From contig JBBSIS010000078.1 in the NCBI GenBank assembly GCA_038231955.1, positions 1 through 13,568 on the forward strand: 13,568 bases of DNA, written 5' to 3'. Of the stretch, positions 1-6,876 are shown piece after piece; within the stretch, counting starts at the first letter, position 1; each line of letters begins with the position of its first letter. The translations under genes were made by a program, and so were the position numbers. Under the pieces are notes generated by a model. It did not search any database, was not told the origin of the DNA, and saw nothing but the letters and a program-made list of their open reading frames with translations. This DNA comes from CADCTB01 sp038231955 (GTDB lineage Bacteria > Actinomycetota > Acidimicrobiia > Acidimicrobiales > AC-14).

Positions 1-1
1 C

Positions 2-88
2 CACCGTCTCGCGCACGGCGGTGACGAACGGGTCAGCTTCGATGACGTCGCATCAGCGCTGGGACGCGATCCCGGCACCTTCGGCTGA
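2..88 (+). CDS. C-terminal tail of an upstream small gene, possibly an antitoxin (5' end outside window)
   Basis: An open frame enters from the left edge and ends at TGA 86-88, giving 28 visible residues that end in VSFDDVASALGRDPGTFG. It stops 6 nt before the TTG start of the RelE/ParE-like gene and lies in the same reading frame as that gene. A short acidic protein placed directly before such a toxin is the classical position of a type II antitoxin, so antitoxin is a reasonable guess from position alone. The visible residues are too few to assign a family (Phd/YefM, RHH or other). The product could instead be an unrelated small protein. Confidence 0.45.
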   Translation, partial: HRLAHGGDERVSFDDVASALGRDPGTFG

Positions 89-94
89 GCTGGT

Positions 95-442
95 TTGGCT
101 CGTCCGTACCGTCGGGCACTCCTCCCGGCGGTGCTCGATGACCTGCGCGCCCTGGTCCGCCTCGACGAGGATCTCATCGACGCCGCGCTCCAGGCCATCA
201 CTGACCTCGCCGAACATCGCGAGGTCGGCAAGCTTCTTGGTGAGCGTCATGTCTCCGGTGACCTGACCGGCTGTCGACGACTTCGATTCGACCTTGCCGG
301 TAGCAACCCAGAGCGGTTCCGAGTCGTCTACCGGCTCCGGCCCGACGAGACCAATGCGGACACCGTCGAGGTGATCGCCGTCGGTCCCCGCGGTGGCCAC
401 GCCGCCTATCAGGCTGCGGTGTCCAGACTCGGGCAGGACTGA
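95..442 (+). CDS. RelE/ParE-superfamily toxin-like protein
   Basis: The 115-residue product has the RelE/ParE toxin layout: two N-terminal helices (about residues 13-45) followed by a beta sheet with strands RRLRFDL (61-67), RFRVVYRL (74-81) and VEVIAVGPR (91-99). The run of an Arg-rich strand, a central RVVYRL strand and a final VEVIAVG strand is typical of the family, whose members are ribosome-dependent mRNases (RelE) or gyrase inhibitors (ParE). Which activity applies cannot be told here. TTG 95 is the first possible start after the upstream stop, with GAGCTGG just before it; GTG 131 would cut into the first helix. The gene probably forms a two-gene toxin-antitoxin unit with the frame ending at 88. 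Family is fairly sure; function is inferred. Confidence 0.7.
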   Translation: MARPYRRALLPAVLDDLRALVRLDEDLIDAALQAITDLAEHREVGKLLGERHVSGDLTGCRRLRFDLAGSNPERFRVVYRLRPDETNADTVEVIAVGPRGGHAAYQAAVSRLGQD

Positions 443-462
443 ACGCTGTCGCTCACTGCGAA

Positions 463-588
463 TCAGACCCCGCTCGGAGCGTCGGGAGCATCAGGCGGGA
501 ATGCTTGCGGGCGCATGAACAGGTTCTCGGCCGCTTGGGCGACGTCGTCGGCCACGAGTAGATGAGCGGTGATCGGCTGTTTGGTCAC
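463..588 (-). CDS. Doubtful 41-residue hypothetical protein
   Basis: A minus-strand frame starts at GTG 588-586 and ends at TGA 465-463. The product begins MTKQPITAHLLVADDVAQ and has a Pro/Asp-rich tail ending in DAPSGV. An AGGAGG-like run lies about 22 nt upstream and a GGAG about 10 nt upstream of the GTG. The first 25 residues look like a strand-helix unit and the tail looks disordered. I do not recognise a family. It lies downstream of glgA on the same strand and could be a remnant of a decayed gene or a chance frame in GC-rich DNA. Confidence 0.25.
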   Translation of the reverse strand: MTKQPITAHLLVADDVAQAAENLFMRPQAFPPDAPDAPSGV

Positions 589-601
589 CGCATCCCTACT
601 C

Positions 602-639
602 CCGAGCGGTCCTCCTGGGCTCCGCTCTCAGCCGCTCGG
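602..639 (-). terminator. Inverted repeat after glgA, candidate terminator
   Basis: CCGAGCGG at 602-609 is the exact reverse complement of CCGCTCGG at 632-639, with a 22-nt loop that can pair further inside. Read on the minus strand it begins 12 nt after the glgA stop codon, where the his-glg block should end. No U-tract follows, which is common for GC-rich actinobacterial terminators but leaves the call uncertain. Confidence 0.4.
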
Positions 640-651
640 CCTGGATCCACG

Positions 652-1824
652 CTACCGACAAGCGAACACCTTCTCGTAGAGCCGGACGGTCCGCGCCGCC
701 ACCGCCGGCCACCCGAAACGGTCGACGGCCCACTGCCGGCCACGCCGGCCCATGGCCGCGGCTCGGCCCTGGTCGGCCAGGAGCTCGTCGATCCGGGCGG
801 CCAGGGCGGTGGCGAACGCCGCCGGGTCGGGGTCGAGGGGCACCAGGAAGCCGGTCTCGCCGTCCACCACGATTTCGGGGATGCCGCCCACCGCGCTGGC
901 CACCACGGGCAGCTCGCAGGCCATGGCCTCGAGATTGGTGAGGCCGAATGGCTCGTAGTCCGACGGGCAGACGAACACGGTGGCGTGGGTGAGGATCTGG
1001 GCCAGGTCGGCCCGAGGCAACATCTCTTCGACCCATACCACCCGCCCGCGGCGCTCGGCCAGGGTCGCAGCCCGGGCCCGCATCTCGGCGCCGATCTCGG
1101 GTGTGTCGGGCGCCCCGGCGCACAGGACGACCTGGGCGCTGGCATCGATCAGGGCGGCGGCGTCGAGGGCGTGGTCCACACCTTTCTGGCGGGTGATGCG
1201 GCCGACGAAGACCATGGTGGGCAAATCAGGGTCGATGCCCAGGCGATCGAGCGCGTCGGTGCGGGCATCCGGCTGCCACGCGATCGTGTCGATGCCGTTG
1301 TGGATGACCTCGACCCGGTCGGGATCGATCGCCGGATAGGTGGTCAGGATGTCGGCCCGCATGCCGGCGGAGACGGCGACGACGGCGTCCGCGGCCTCGA
1401 TGGCTGTCCGCTCGCAGAACTTGGACAGCTCGTAGCCCCCGCCGAGCTGCTCGACCTTCCAGGGCCGCAGGGGCTCCAGGCTGTGGGCCGTCATGACGTG
1501 GGGTATGCCGTGGAGCAACCCGGCCAGGTGGCCGCCGAGGCTGGCGTACCAGGTGTGGGAGTGGACCACGTCTGCGTGCCGCGCTGCCGCCGCCATCAAC
1601 AGGTCGACCGACATGGCCTGCAGCGCGGCGTCGCCGGCCCGGCGCGACGGGATCGCCGGCCACGGCTGGTGGGCGTGGGCCTGGCGGTCCTCCCGGGGCC
1701 GGCCGAAGCAGTGCACGTCGACGTCGACCAGCCGGGACAGCTCCTCGACCAGGTGGGTGACGTGGACCCCGGCGCCCCCGTAGACCTCGGGCGGGTACTC
1801 CCGGGTCAGCATGGCCACCCTCAC
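652..1824 (-). CDS. glgA: Actinobacterial-type glycogen synthase / alpha-maltose-1-phosphate synthase
   Basis: This is a 390-residue GT4-family retaining glucosyltransferase using ADP-glucose (or UDP-glucose). The N-terminal Rossmann domain opens with MRVAMLTREYPPEVYGGAG, whose YGGAG loop (15-19) binds the nucleotide sugar. The C-terminal domain carries VGRITRQKG (207-215, phosphate-contacting R209 and K214) and the E-x7-E signature EPFGLTNLE (291-299). The length matches the actinobacterial group that includes M. tuberculosis Rv1212c, shown to be GlgM, which joins ADP-glucose and glucose-1-phosphate into maltose-1-phosphate for GlgE. The name GlgM may therefore be more accurate. The GTG start lies 10 nt after the glgC stop with GAGG in front; an in-frame upstream ATG would reach back into glgC. 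The adjoining glgC supplies ADP-glucose. No promoter-like hexamer precedes it, so it should be translated from the glgC message. Confidence 0.9.
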   Translation of the reverse strand: MRVAMLTREYPPEVYGGAGVHVTHLVEELSRLVDVDVHCFGRPREDRQAHAHQPWPAIPSRRAGDAALQAMSVDLLMAAAARHADVVHSHTWYASLGGHLAGLLHGIPHVMTAHSLEPLRPWKVEQLGGGYELSKFCERTAIEAADAVVAVSAGMRADILTTYPAIDPDRVEVIHNGIDTIAWQPDARTDALDRLGIDPDLPTMVFVGRITRQKGVDHALDAAALIDASAQVVLCAGAPDTPEIGAEMRARAATLAERRGRVVWVEEMLPRADLAQILTHATVFVCPSDYEPFGLTNLEAMACELPVVASAVGGIPEIVVDGETGFLVPLDPDPAAFATALAARIDELLADQGRAAAMGRRGRQWAVDRFGWPAVAARTVRLYEKVFACR

Positions 1825-1834
1825 GGGCTGGGCC

Positions 1835-3070
1835 TCACGGATCGCTGATCCTGCCGCCCTTGCCCACCACGGCGATGCCGCCCGGCGACATGGTGAACCG
1901 CCGGGCGTCGGCGACGGGGTCGACACCGATGCGGGCCCCCGGCGGCACGACCACGTGCTTGTCGAGGATGGCCCGGCGCACGACCGCCCCCTGTCCCACC
2001 ACCACGTCGTGCATGAGGACCGAGTCCTCGACGAGGGCGTGGGACTCCACTACGACTCCCGGCGAGATCACCGACCCCCGCACCAATGCACCGGAAACGA
2101 TGGCTCCGGGGGACACGAGGGAGTTGAGGGCCCGACCGGCCCGACCCCCCTCTTCGAAGACGAACTTGGCCGGGGGCATCTGGGGCAGGGACGTGAAGAT
2201 GGGCCAGTCCCGGTTGTAGAGGTTGAACACCGGGTGGATCGACACCAGGTCGGTGTGGGCCTCGTAGTAAGAGTCGAGCGTCCCCACGTCGCGCCAATAG
2301 CCGCGGTCGCGATCGGTCGCCCCCGGAACCTCGTTGGTGTTGAAGTCGTAGACGTGGGCCTGGCCCGCCTTGACCATGGCTGGGATGATGTCGCCGCCCA
2401 GGTCGTTCTGGGAGTCGTCGTCCTCGGCGTCGGCCGTCAGCGCGTCGATCAGGGCCGGAGTGGTGAATACGTAGTTCCCCATCGAGGCGAACACCTCCTC
2501 CGGGGCGTCGCGGATGCCCGGGGGATCGTTCGGCTTCTCGAGGAAGGCCTCGATCTTGGTGCCGATGCCGGCTTCGATCACGCCGAACGAAGACCCCTGG
2601 GACCGGGGTACCCGGATGCCGGCGACGGTGACCCCGGCCCCTGAGGCGATGTGGGCGTTGACCATCTGGCGCGGATCCATGCGGTAGATGTGGTCGGCCC
2701 CGAATACCGAGACGTAGTCGGGCCGGTCGTCGTTGATGATGTTCAGGTTCTGGAAGATGGCGTCGGCCGATCCCGAGAACCACTTCGGCCCGTGGCGCAT
2801 CTGGGCCGGGACCATGGTGACGTAGGTATCGAGCAGGGTCGACATCCTCCACGTGCGCGACAGGTGGAGCCCGAGGCTGTGGCTCTTGTACTGGGTGAGC
2901 ACCACCATCCGCAGGTAGTTGGCGTTGGCCAGGTTGGACAGCGCGAAGTCGATCAGGCGGTAATGGCCGGCGAAGGGGACGGCGGGCTTGGCCCGGTCGG
3001 CCGTGAGCGGGAAGAGGCGCTTGCCCTCCCCGCCGGCCAGCACGATCGAAAGAACCCGAGGCTCGCCCAT
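1835..3070 (-). CDS. glgC: Glucose-1-phosphate adenylyltransferase (ADP-glucose pyrophosphorylase)
   Basis: This enzyme makes ADP-glucose from ATP and glucose-1-phosphate, the committed step of bacterial glycogen and maltose-1-phosphate synthesis. The 411-residue product has the usual length. The nucleotidyltransferase signature AGGEGKRL (12-19) followed by PLTADRAKPAVPF is complete. FGADHIYRMD (metal and nucleotide site), the sugar-binding FLEKP and the SMGNYVF segment follow in order, and the C-terminal third shows the hexapeptide-like pattern of a left-handed beta helix that carries allosteric sites in this family. ATG 3070 is chosen because the protein then starts MGEPRVLSIVLAGG and because TAGTGT lies 7 nt upstream. 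It begins 22 nt after hisF and is followed by glgA 10 nt later. Confidence 0.95.
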   Translation of the reverse strand: MGEPRVLSIVLAGGEGKRLFPLTADRAKPAVPFAGHYRLIDFALSNLANANYLRMVVLTQYKSHSLGLHLSRTWRMSTLLDTYVTMVPAQMRHGPKWFSGSADAIFQNLNIINDDRPDYVSVFGADHIYRMDPRQMVNAHIASGAGVTVAGIRVPRSQGSSFGVIEAGIGTKIEAFLEKPNDPPGIRDAPEEVFASMGNYVFTTPALIDALTADAEDDDSQNDLGGDIIPAMVKAGQAHVYDFNTNEVPGATDRDRGYWRDVGTLDSYYEAHTDLVSIHPVFNLYNRDWPIFTSLPQMPPAKFVFEEGGRAGRALNSLVSPGAIVSGALVRGSVISPGVVVESHALVEDSVLMHDVVVGQGAVVRRAILDKHVVVPPGARIGVDPVADARRFTMSPGGIAVVGKGGRISDP

Positions 3071-3077
3071 GCCCCGC

Positions 3078-3083
3078 ACACTA
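3078..3083 (-). promoter_or_regulatory. Predicted -10 element of glgC (TAGTGT)
   Basis: On the minus strand TAGTGT lies in the 22-nt hisF-glgC gap and ends 7 nt before the glgC ATG. This TANNNT spacing would start transcription at or next to the A of ATG, giving a leaderless mRNA. No clear -35 is visible. It implies that glgC-glgA can be transcribed independently of the his genes. Confidence 0.5.
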
Positions 3084-3092
3084 TGGCGTCGG

Positions 3093-3866
3093 TCAGGCCG
3101 GCCGGACTGGTACACCCCGAGCCGTGAGGTGCTCCTTGGCTTCGCGGATCGAGTGTTGGCCGAAGTGGAAGATCGACGCAGCCAGCACCGCGTCGGCCCC
3201 GCCGGCCAGGGCCCCGTCGGCCAGGTGGTCGAGGGTGCCCACGCCACCGCTGGCGATGACCGGGATGCCGGTGGCATCGCAGACGGCCCGGGTCATCTCC
3301 AGGTCGTAGCCGCCTCGCGTGCCGTCGCGGTCCATCGAGGTCAGCAGGATCTCACCGGCGCCCAGGCGCTCGCAGTCCTGGGCCCAGGCCACGGCGTCGA
3401 GGCCGGTGGCGGTACGGCCCCCGTGGGTGTAGACCGGCCATGCCCCCCGCTCTTGGCCGCTCCGGCCGGCCTTGGCGTCGATGGCGACGACCACGCACTG
3501 GGCGCCGCTCTCTGCCGACAGCTCGGCCACGAGCTGGGGCCGGTCCACGGCGGCGGTGTTCACGCCCACCTTGTCGGCCCCCGCCCGCAGCATGGCTCGG
3601 GCATCGCCGACGCTGCGTATCCCTCCACCGACGGTGAAGGGGATGAAGACGGTCTCGGCCGTGCGGCGGGCTACGTCGACCATGGTGTGGCGGGCGTCGG
3701 AGGAGGCGGTGATGTCGAGGAAGACGAGCTCGTCGGCGCCCTCGGCGTCATAGCGGGCGGCCAGCTCGGCCGGGTCGCCGGCGTCGACCAGATCGACGAA
3801 GTTCACGCCCTTGACCACCCGCCCGTTGTCGACATCGAGGCACGGGATGACCCTTACCGCCCGCAT
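3093..3866 (-). CDS. hisF: Imidazole glycerol phosphate synthase, cyclase subunit
   Basis: HisF is the (beta/alpha)8 cyclase half of IGP synthase. It uses ammonia delivered by HisH to turn PRFAR into imidazole-glycerol phosphate and AICAR. The 257-residue product begins MRAVRVIPCLDVDNGRVVKG; the catalytic aspartates are D11 (CLDV) and D130 (VVAID), both at the family's standard numbers. The phosphate-binding segments TVGGGIR (78-84) and IASGGVG are intact. The ATG lies inside hisA (13-nt overlap) with a perfect AGGAGG at 3877-3882, 10 nt upstream, so translation is coupled to hisA. In many actinobacterial clusters hisI follows hisF; here glgC follows instead. Confidence 0.97.
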   Translation of the reverse strand: MRAVRVIPCLDVDNGRVVKGVNFVDLVDAGDPAELAARYDAEGADELVFLDITASSDARHTMVDVARRTAETVFIPFTVGGGIRSVGDARAMLRAGADKVGVNTAAVDRPQLVAELSAESGAQCVVVAIDAKAGRSGQERGAWPVYTHGGRTATGLDAVAWAQDCERLGAGEILLTSMDRDGTRGGYDLEMTRAVCDATGIPVIASGGVGTLDHLADGALAGGADAVLAASIFHFGQHSIREAKEHLTARGVPVRPA

Positions 3867-4588
3867 GCGTCGATGGCCTCCTTCACCGTGAACCGGCCCT
3901 CGTACAGCGCCTTGCCGACGATGGCGCCGGCCAGGCGGAGTCCCGAGGGATCCAGGGTGGCCAGAGCCACCAGGTCGGGCAGGGCGCCGACCCCGCCGGA
4001 GGCGATGACGGGGATGGCGGTGGCGTCGAGCACCGCGGCCAGCCCCTCGAGGTCGGGGCCGACGAGGGTGCTGTCCCGGCTGATGTCGGTGACGATCACC
4101 GCGGCCACGCTGCTGTCCTCGAAGCGGGCCAGGAGGTCGAACAGATCCACGCCGGAACCCTCGGTCCAACCCCGGACGGCGACGTCGCGGCCGCGGGTGT
4201 CGATGGCCACGGCCACCTGGTGGTCACCGGCGAGGTCCCGAACGAGCTGGGGGTTCTCGACTGCCGCGGTGCCGACGACCACCCTGGTCACGCCGGCCGC
4301 GACCAGCTTCTCAGCCGACGCCTGGTCCCGGATACCCCCGCTGGCCTGCACGCTCACTCCGCCGGCGCTGACGGCGGCGGTGATGGCGGCGATGACCGAC
4401 CGGTTCTCCGGCGTACCGGTGCGGGCGGCGTCGAGGTCGACGACGTGGATCCACCGGGCACCGGCGGTGGCGTAGTCCTCGGCCACGGCCACCGGATCCG
4501 GCCCGTAGGCCGTCTCCTGGTCGAAGTCGCCCTGGTAGAGGCGCACGACCCGCCCACCCCGCAGGTCTATGGCCGGGTACAGGTTCAT
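3854..4588 (-). CDS. hisA: Phosphoribosylformimino-AICAR-phosphate isomerase
   Basis: HisA opens the ribose of ProFAR to give PRFAR, the substrate of HisF-HisH, by an Amadori rearrangement. The 244-residue TIM barrel shows the catalytic pair D8 (PAIDL) and D168 (VTDIS), plus the phosphate sites SGGIR and IASGGVG. The front segment IDLRGGRVVRLYQGDFDQET reads like ordinary HisA rather than the mycobacterial or streptomycete PriA, which also does the TrpF reaction. I infer a histidine-only enzyme, but this cannot be proved by eye. ATG 4588 follows the hisH stop by 5 nt; a GTG overlapping the hisH stop (GTGA) is a possible alternative start adding three residues. The 3' end overlaps hisF. Confidence 0.95.
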   Translation of the reverse strand: MNLYPAIDLRGGRVVRLYQGDFDQETAYGPDPVAVAEDYATAGARWIHVVDLDAARTGTPENRSVIAAITAAVSAGGVSVQASGGIRDQASAEKLVAAGVTRVVVGTAAVENPQLVRDLAGDHQVAVAIDTRGRDVAVRGWTEGSGVDLFDLLARFEDSSVAAVIVTDISRDSTLVGPDLEGLAAVLDATAIPVIASGGVGALPDLVALATLDPSGLRLAGAIVGKALYEGRFTVKEAIDACGR

Positions 4589-4593
4589 ACCCG

Positions 4594-5217
4594 TCACCCC
4601 GATTGGTCGCAGGCGGCGACGAAGTTGGCCAGCAGGGCCAGGCCGGCGGCGCTCGACTTCTCGGGGTGGAACTGGGTGGCCCACAGGTTGTCCCGCTGGA
4701 CGGCGGCCACCACCGGACCGCCGTAGTCGCAGGTGGCCACGACATCGCCGGATACCTTGGGATCATCGGACATCTCGGGCGCGTAGGAATGCACGAAGTA
4801 CATCCAGACCGGCTCGTCGAGGCCGCCGAGCATGGGCGTGGGCCGCGACTCGAGGCGGTTCCACTGCATCTGCGGGCGCTTGACCCCGTCGGGGAGCAGC
4901 CGGACCCGACCCGCCAGCACGCCCATGCCCTTGACGTCGGGTGCCTCGTCGGAGCCGTCGTAGAGGAGTTGCATGCCGATGCAGATGCCGAGGAACGGCG
5001 TGCCTGCGTCGATGGCGGCCCGTGCCGGTCCTTCGAGGCCCGACGCCCGCAGGGCCTCGATGCAGCGGCCGAAATGGCCCACACCCGGCAGTACCACGCC
5101 GCGAGCCGCGCCCACCTCGGCGGGATCGGCGGTGAGCACCGCCTCGGCCCCCACCTTCTCCAGTGCCTTTTGGGCCGACCGAAGGTTGCCGATCCCGTAG
5201 TCCAGGACGGCGATCAC
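4594..5217 (-). CDS. hisH: Imidazole glycerol phosphate synthase, glutamine amidotransferase subunit
   Basis: HisH is a class I glutaminase that releases ammonia from glutamine and passes it through the HisF barrel. The 207-residue protein has the full triad: nucleophile C79 in GICIGMQLL, and H184 with E186 in QFHPEKS. The oxyanion strand PGVGHF (44-49) is present. The GTG start is fixed by the strongly conserved N-terminus (I)AVLDYGIGNLRS. It begins 13 nt after the hisB stop; I see no good ribosome-binding site in that gap, so translation is probably coupled to hisB. hisA follows 5 nt downstream, so the two enzymes that feed IGP synthase and both of its subunits are contiguous. Confidence 0.97.
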   Translation of the reverse strand: MIAVLDYGIGNLRSAQKALEKVGAEAVLTADPAEVGAARGVVLPGVGHFGRCIEALRASGLEGPARAAIDAGTPFLGICIGMQLLYDGSDEAPDVKGMGVLAGRVRLLPDGVKRPQMQWNRLESRPTPMLGGLDEPVWMYFVHSYAPEMSDDPKVSGDVVATCDYGGPVVAAVQRDNLWATQFHPEKSSAAGLALLANFVAACDQSG

Positions 5218-5230
5218 GGCGCCAGGCCGG

Positions 5231-5824
5231 TCACAGGGTGCCCTTGGTGGACGGGACGCCGGCGCCCTCCACTCGCACCGCGTCGCGCAGGGCGCGGGCC
5301 ACGGCCTTGAAGGATGCCTCGAGGATGTGGTGGGAGTTCTTCCCGCGCCGCAGGTCGAGGTGCAGGGTGAGCTGGGCGGAGGTGGCGAAGGCCCGCCAGA
5401 ACTCCTCGGCCAGCTGGGGGTCGAAAGGAGGGGTGCCGAGGGCCTCGCCGCCGGGGTCGATCTCGTAGTGGAGATAGGGACGGCCGGAGAGGTCGAGGGC
5501 GACCTCCACCAGAGCCTCGTCGAGGGGCAGGGACATCGACGCGAAGCGGCGCACGCCGGCCTTGTCGCCCAGCGCTTCCCGCAGGCACTCGCCCAGGGCG
5601 ATGCCGACGTCCTCCACCGTGTGGTGGGCGTCGACCTGAAGGTCGCCGGTGGCGGTGAGGTCCAGGTCGAAGCCGCCGTGGCGGCCGAGCTGGTCGACCA
5701 TGTGGTCGAAGAAGGGCAGCCCGGTGGTTACCTCGGTCCGGCCCGTCCCGTCGAGGTCGAGACGGATGTCGATCGACGTCTCCTTGGTGACCCGGGACCG
5801 GTGGGCGATGCGGGGTGTGGTCAA
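5231..5824 (-). CDS. hisB: Imidazoleglycerol-phosphate dehydratase
   Basis: HisB dehydrates IGP to imidazole-acetol phosphate using a di-manganese centre. The 197-residue monofunctional enzyme has the usual actinobacterial length and no histidinol-phosphatase domain. The metal motifs are FFDHM (38-42), DAHHTVED (65-72) and SHHILEASFK (164-173), which supply the conserved histidines and glutamates of the two pseudo-repeats. The start is TTG 5824, overlapping the hisC stop as TTGA, with GGAGG 7 nt upstream; this gives the expected N-terminus TTPRIAHRSRVTKETS. An apparent long N-terminal extension in the same frame is only the antisense-like shadow of hisC. hisH follows after 13 nt. Confidence 0.96.
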   Translation of the reverse strand: MTTPRIAHRSRVTKETSIDIRLDLDGTGRTEVTTGLPFFDHMVDQLGRHGGFDLDLTATGDLQVDAHHTVEDVGIALGECLREALGDKAGVRRFASMSLPLDEALVEVALDLSGRPYLHYEIDPGGEALGTPPFDPQLAEEFWRAFATSAQLTLHLDLRRGKNSHHILEASFKAVARALRDAVRVEGAGVPSTKGTL

Positions 5825-6876
5825 CCGAGGACCTCCGTGAGCGCGGACAGGAAGGCGTCGTTCTCGGCCGGCGTGCCCACCGTGACCCGGAGGCAGCCCT
5901 CGAGGCGGGGCCACGACGAGCAGTCGCGGACGAGCACCGAGCGTTCGACCAGTCCCTTCCATACTGCGGTCCCGCTCGGGGTGGCGGGCCGGAAGAGCAC
6001 GAAGTTGGCGGCCGAGGGCCAGGTGTCGACGGGTAGAGCGGCGAGGGCGGAGGCCAGCCGGTCGCGCTCGGAGACCAGGGCGGCGACGCGGGTCTCCATC
6101 TCCGCGACGAAGCGCAGGGCCAGGCGACCGGCGATCTGGGTGGCGGCGTCGACGTGGTATGGCAGCATGACCGCCTGGGCGGCGGCCACGATCTCGGCCG
6201 GGCCGATCAGGTACCCGAGCCGGCAGGCGGCCATGGACCACGTCTTGGAGAAGGTCCGGGTGACCACGAGGGGCCGGTCGGCGGCGGGTAGGGACAGGGC
6301 GGTGGTCGGAGAGAACTGGGCGTAGGCCTCGTCGACCAGGACGAGCCCGGGGGCGGCCGCCAGGGCGGCGTCGACCACCTCGGGGCCGTCGACGCGACCG
6401 GTGGGGTTGTTCGGTGAGCACAAGAAGGTGATGGCGGGCGAGGCGGCGGCCAGGACCCGACGCACCTCGGCGGGGTCGAGGGTGAAGTCGGCGCGCCGCT
6501 CCCCCACCGCCACCGCGGTGCCGGTGATCCGGGGGATGTGGGAGTGCAGGGCGTAGGTCGGCTCGAAGACGGCGACGGACCGACCGGTCCCGCCGTAGGC
6601 CAGGCACAAGGCCTGGATGACCTCGTTCGAACCCTTCCCGACCAGCACCTGCTCGGGCCCGACGCCGTGCAGCTCCCCGATGGCCTCCCGTAGCGCCAGG
6701 GCCTCCCGGTCGGGATAGCGGTGGAAGGCGATGGCCGCCAGCTCGTCGAGGAACGCGGCCCGCCACGCCGGCGGGGGCGGGTAGGGCGACTCGTTGGTGT
6801 TGAGACGGACGTCGACGGTGACCTGGGGCGAGTGATAGCCCTCCAGCTCGACCAGGTCGTCGCGGACGTCGATCAT
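5821..6876 (-). CDS. hisC: Histidinol-phosphate aminotransferase
   Basis: HisC is a fold-type I PLP enzyme moving an amino group from glutamate to imidazole-acetol phosphate to yield histidinol phosphate. The 351-residue product shows the substrate segment LNTNESPYPPP (25-35), PLP-binding SPNNPTG (154-160, N157), VDEAYAQF (181-188, D182 and Y185), the Schiff-base lysine K211 in RTFSKTWSMA, and the phosphate-binding arginine R219 just after it. The ATG overlaps the hisD stop as ATGA, so the two are translationally coupled. The 3' end overlaps the TTG of hisB in the same style. The 'FSKTWSMAACRLGY' stretch is typical of HisC rather than other aminotransferases, and the operon position confirms it. 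Confidence 0.96.
   Translation of the reverse strand: MIDVRDDLVELEGYHSPQVTVDVRLNTNESPYPPPPAWRAAFLDELAAIAFHRYPDREALALREAIGELHGVGPEQVLVGKGSNEVIQALCLAYGGTGRSVAVFEPTYALHSHIPRITGTAVAVGERRADFTLDPAEVRRVLAAASPAITFLCSPNNPTGRVDGPEVVDAALAAAPGLVLVDEAYAQFSPTTALSLPAADRPLVVTRTFSKTWSMAACRLGYLIGPAEIVAAAQAVMLPYHVDAATQIAGRLALRFVAEMETRVAALVSERDRLASALAALPVDTWPSAANFVLFRPATPSGTAVWKGLVERSVLVRDCSSWPRLEGCLRVTVGTPAENDAFLSALTEVLG
5832..5836 (-). promoter_or_regulatory. Ribosome-binding site deciding the TTG start of hisB
   Basis: On the minus strand GGAGG lies inside the last codons of hisC, 7 nt before TTG 5824. It is the best Shine-Dalgarno match near the hisC-hisB junction and supports the rare TTG start in the TTGA overlap. 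Confidence 0.7.

Noticed and set aside
562..1848. Long plus-strand open frame of over 400 codons opposite glgA
   Set aside because: Its translation is rich in Gly, His, Asp and Val with no motif, while the opposite strand encodes a complete GT4 enzyme. It is an antisense shadow caused by high GC.
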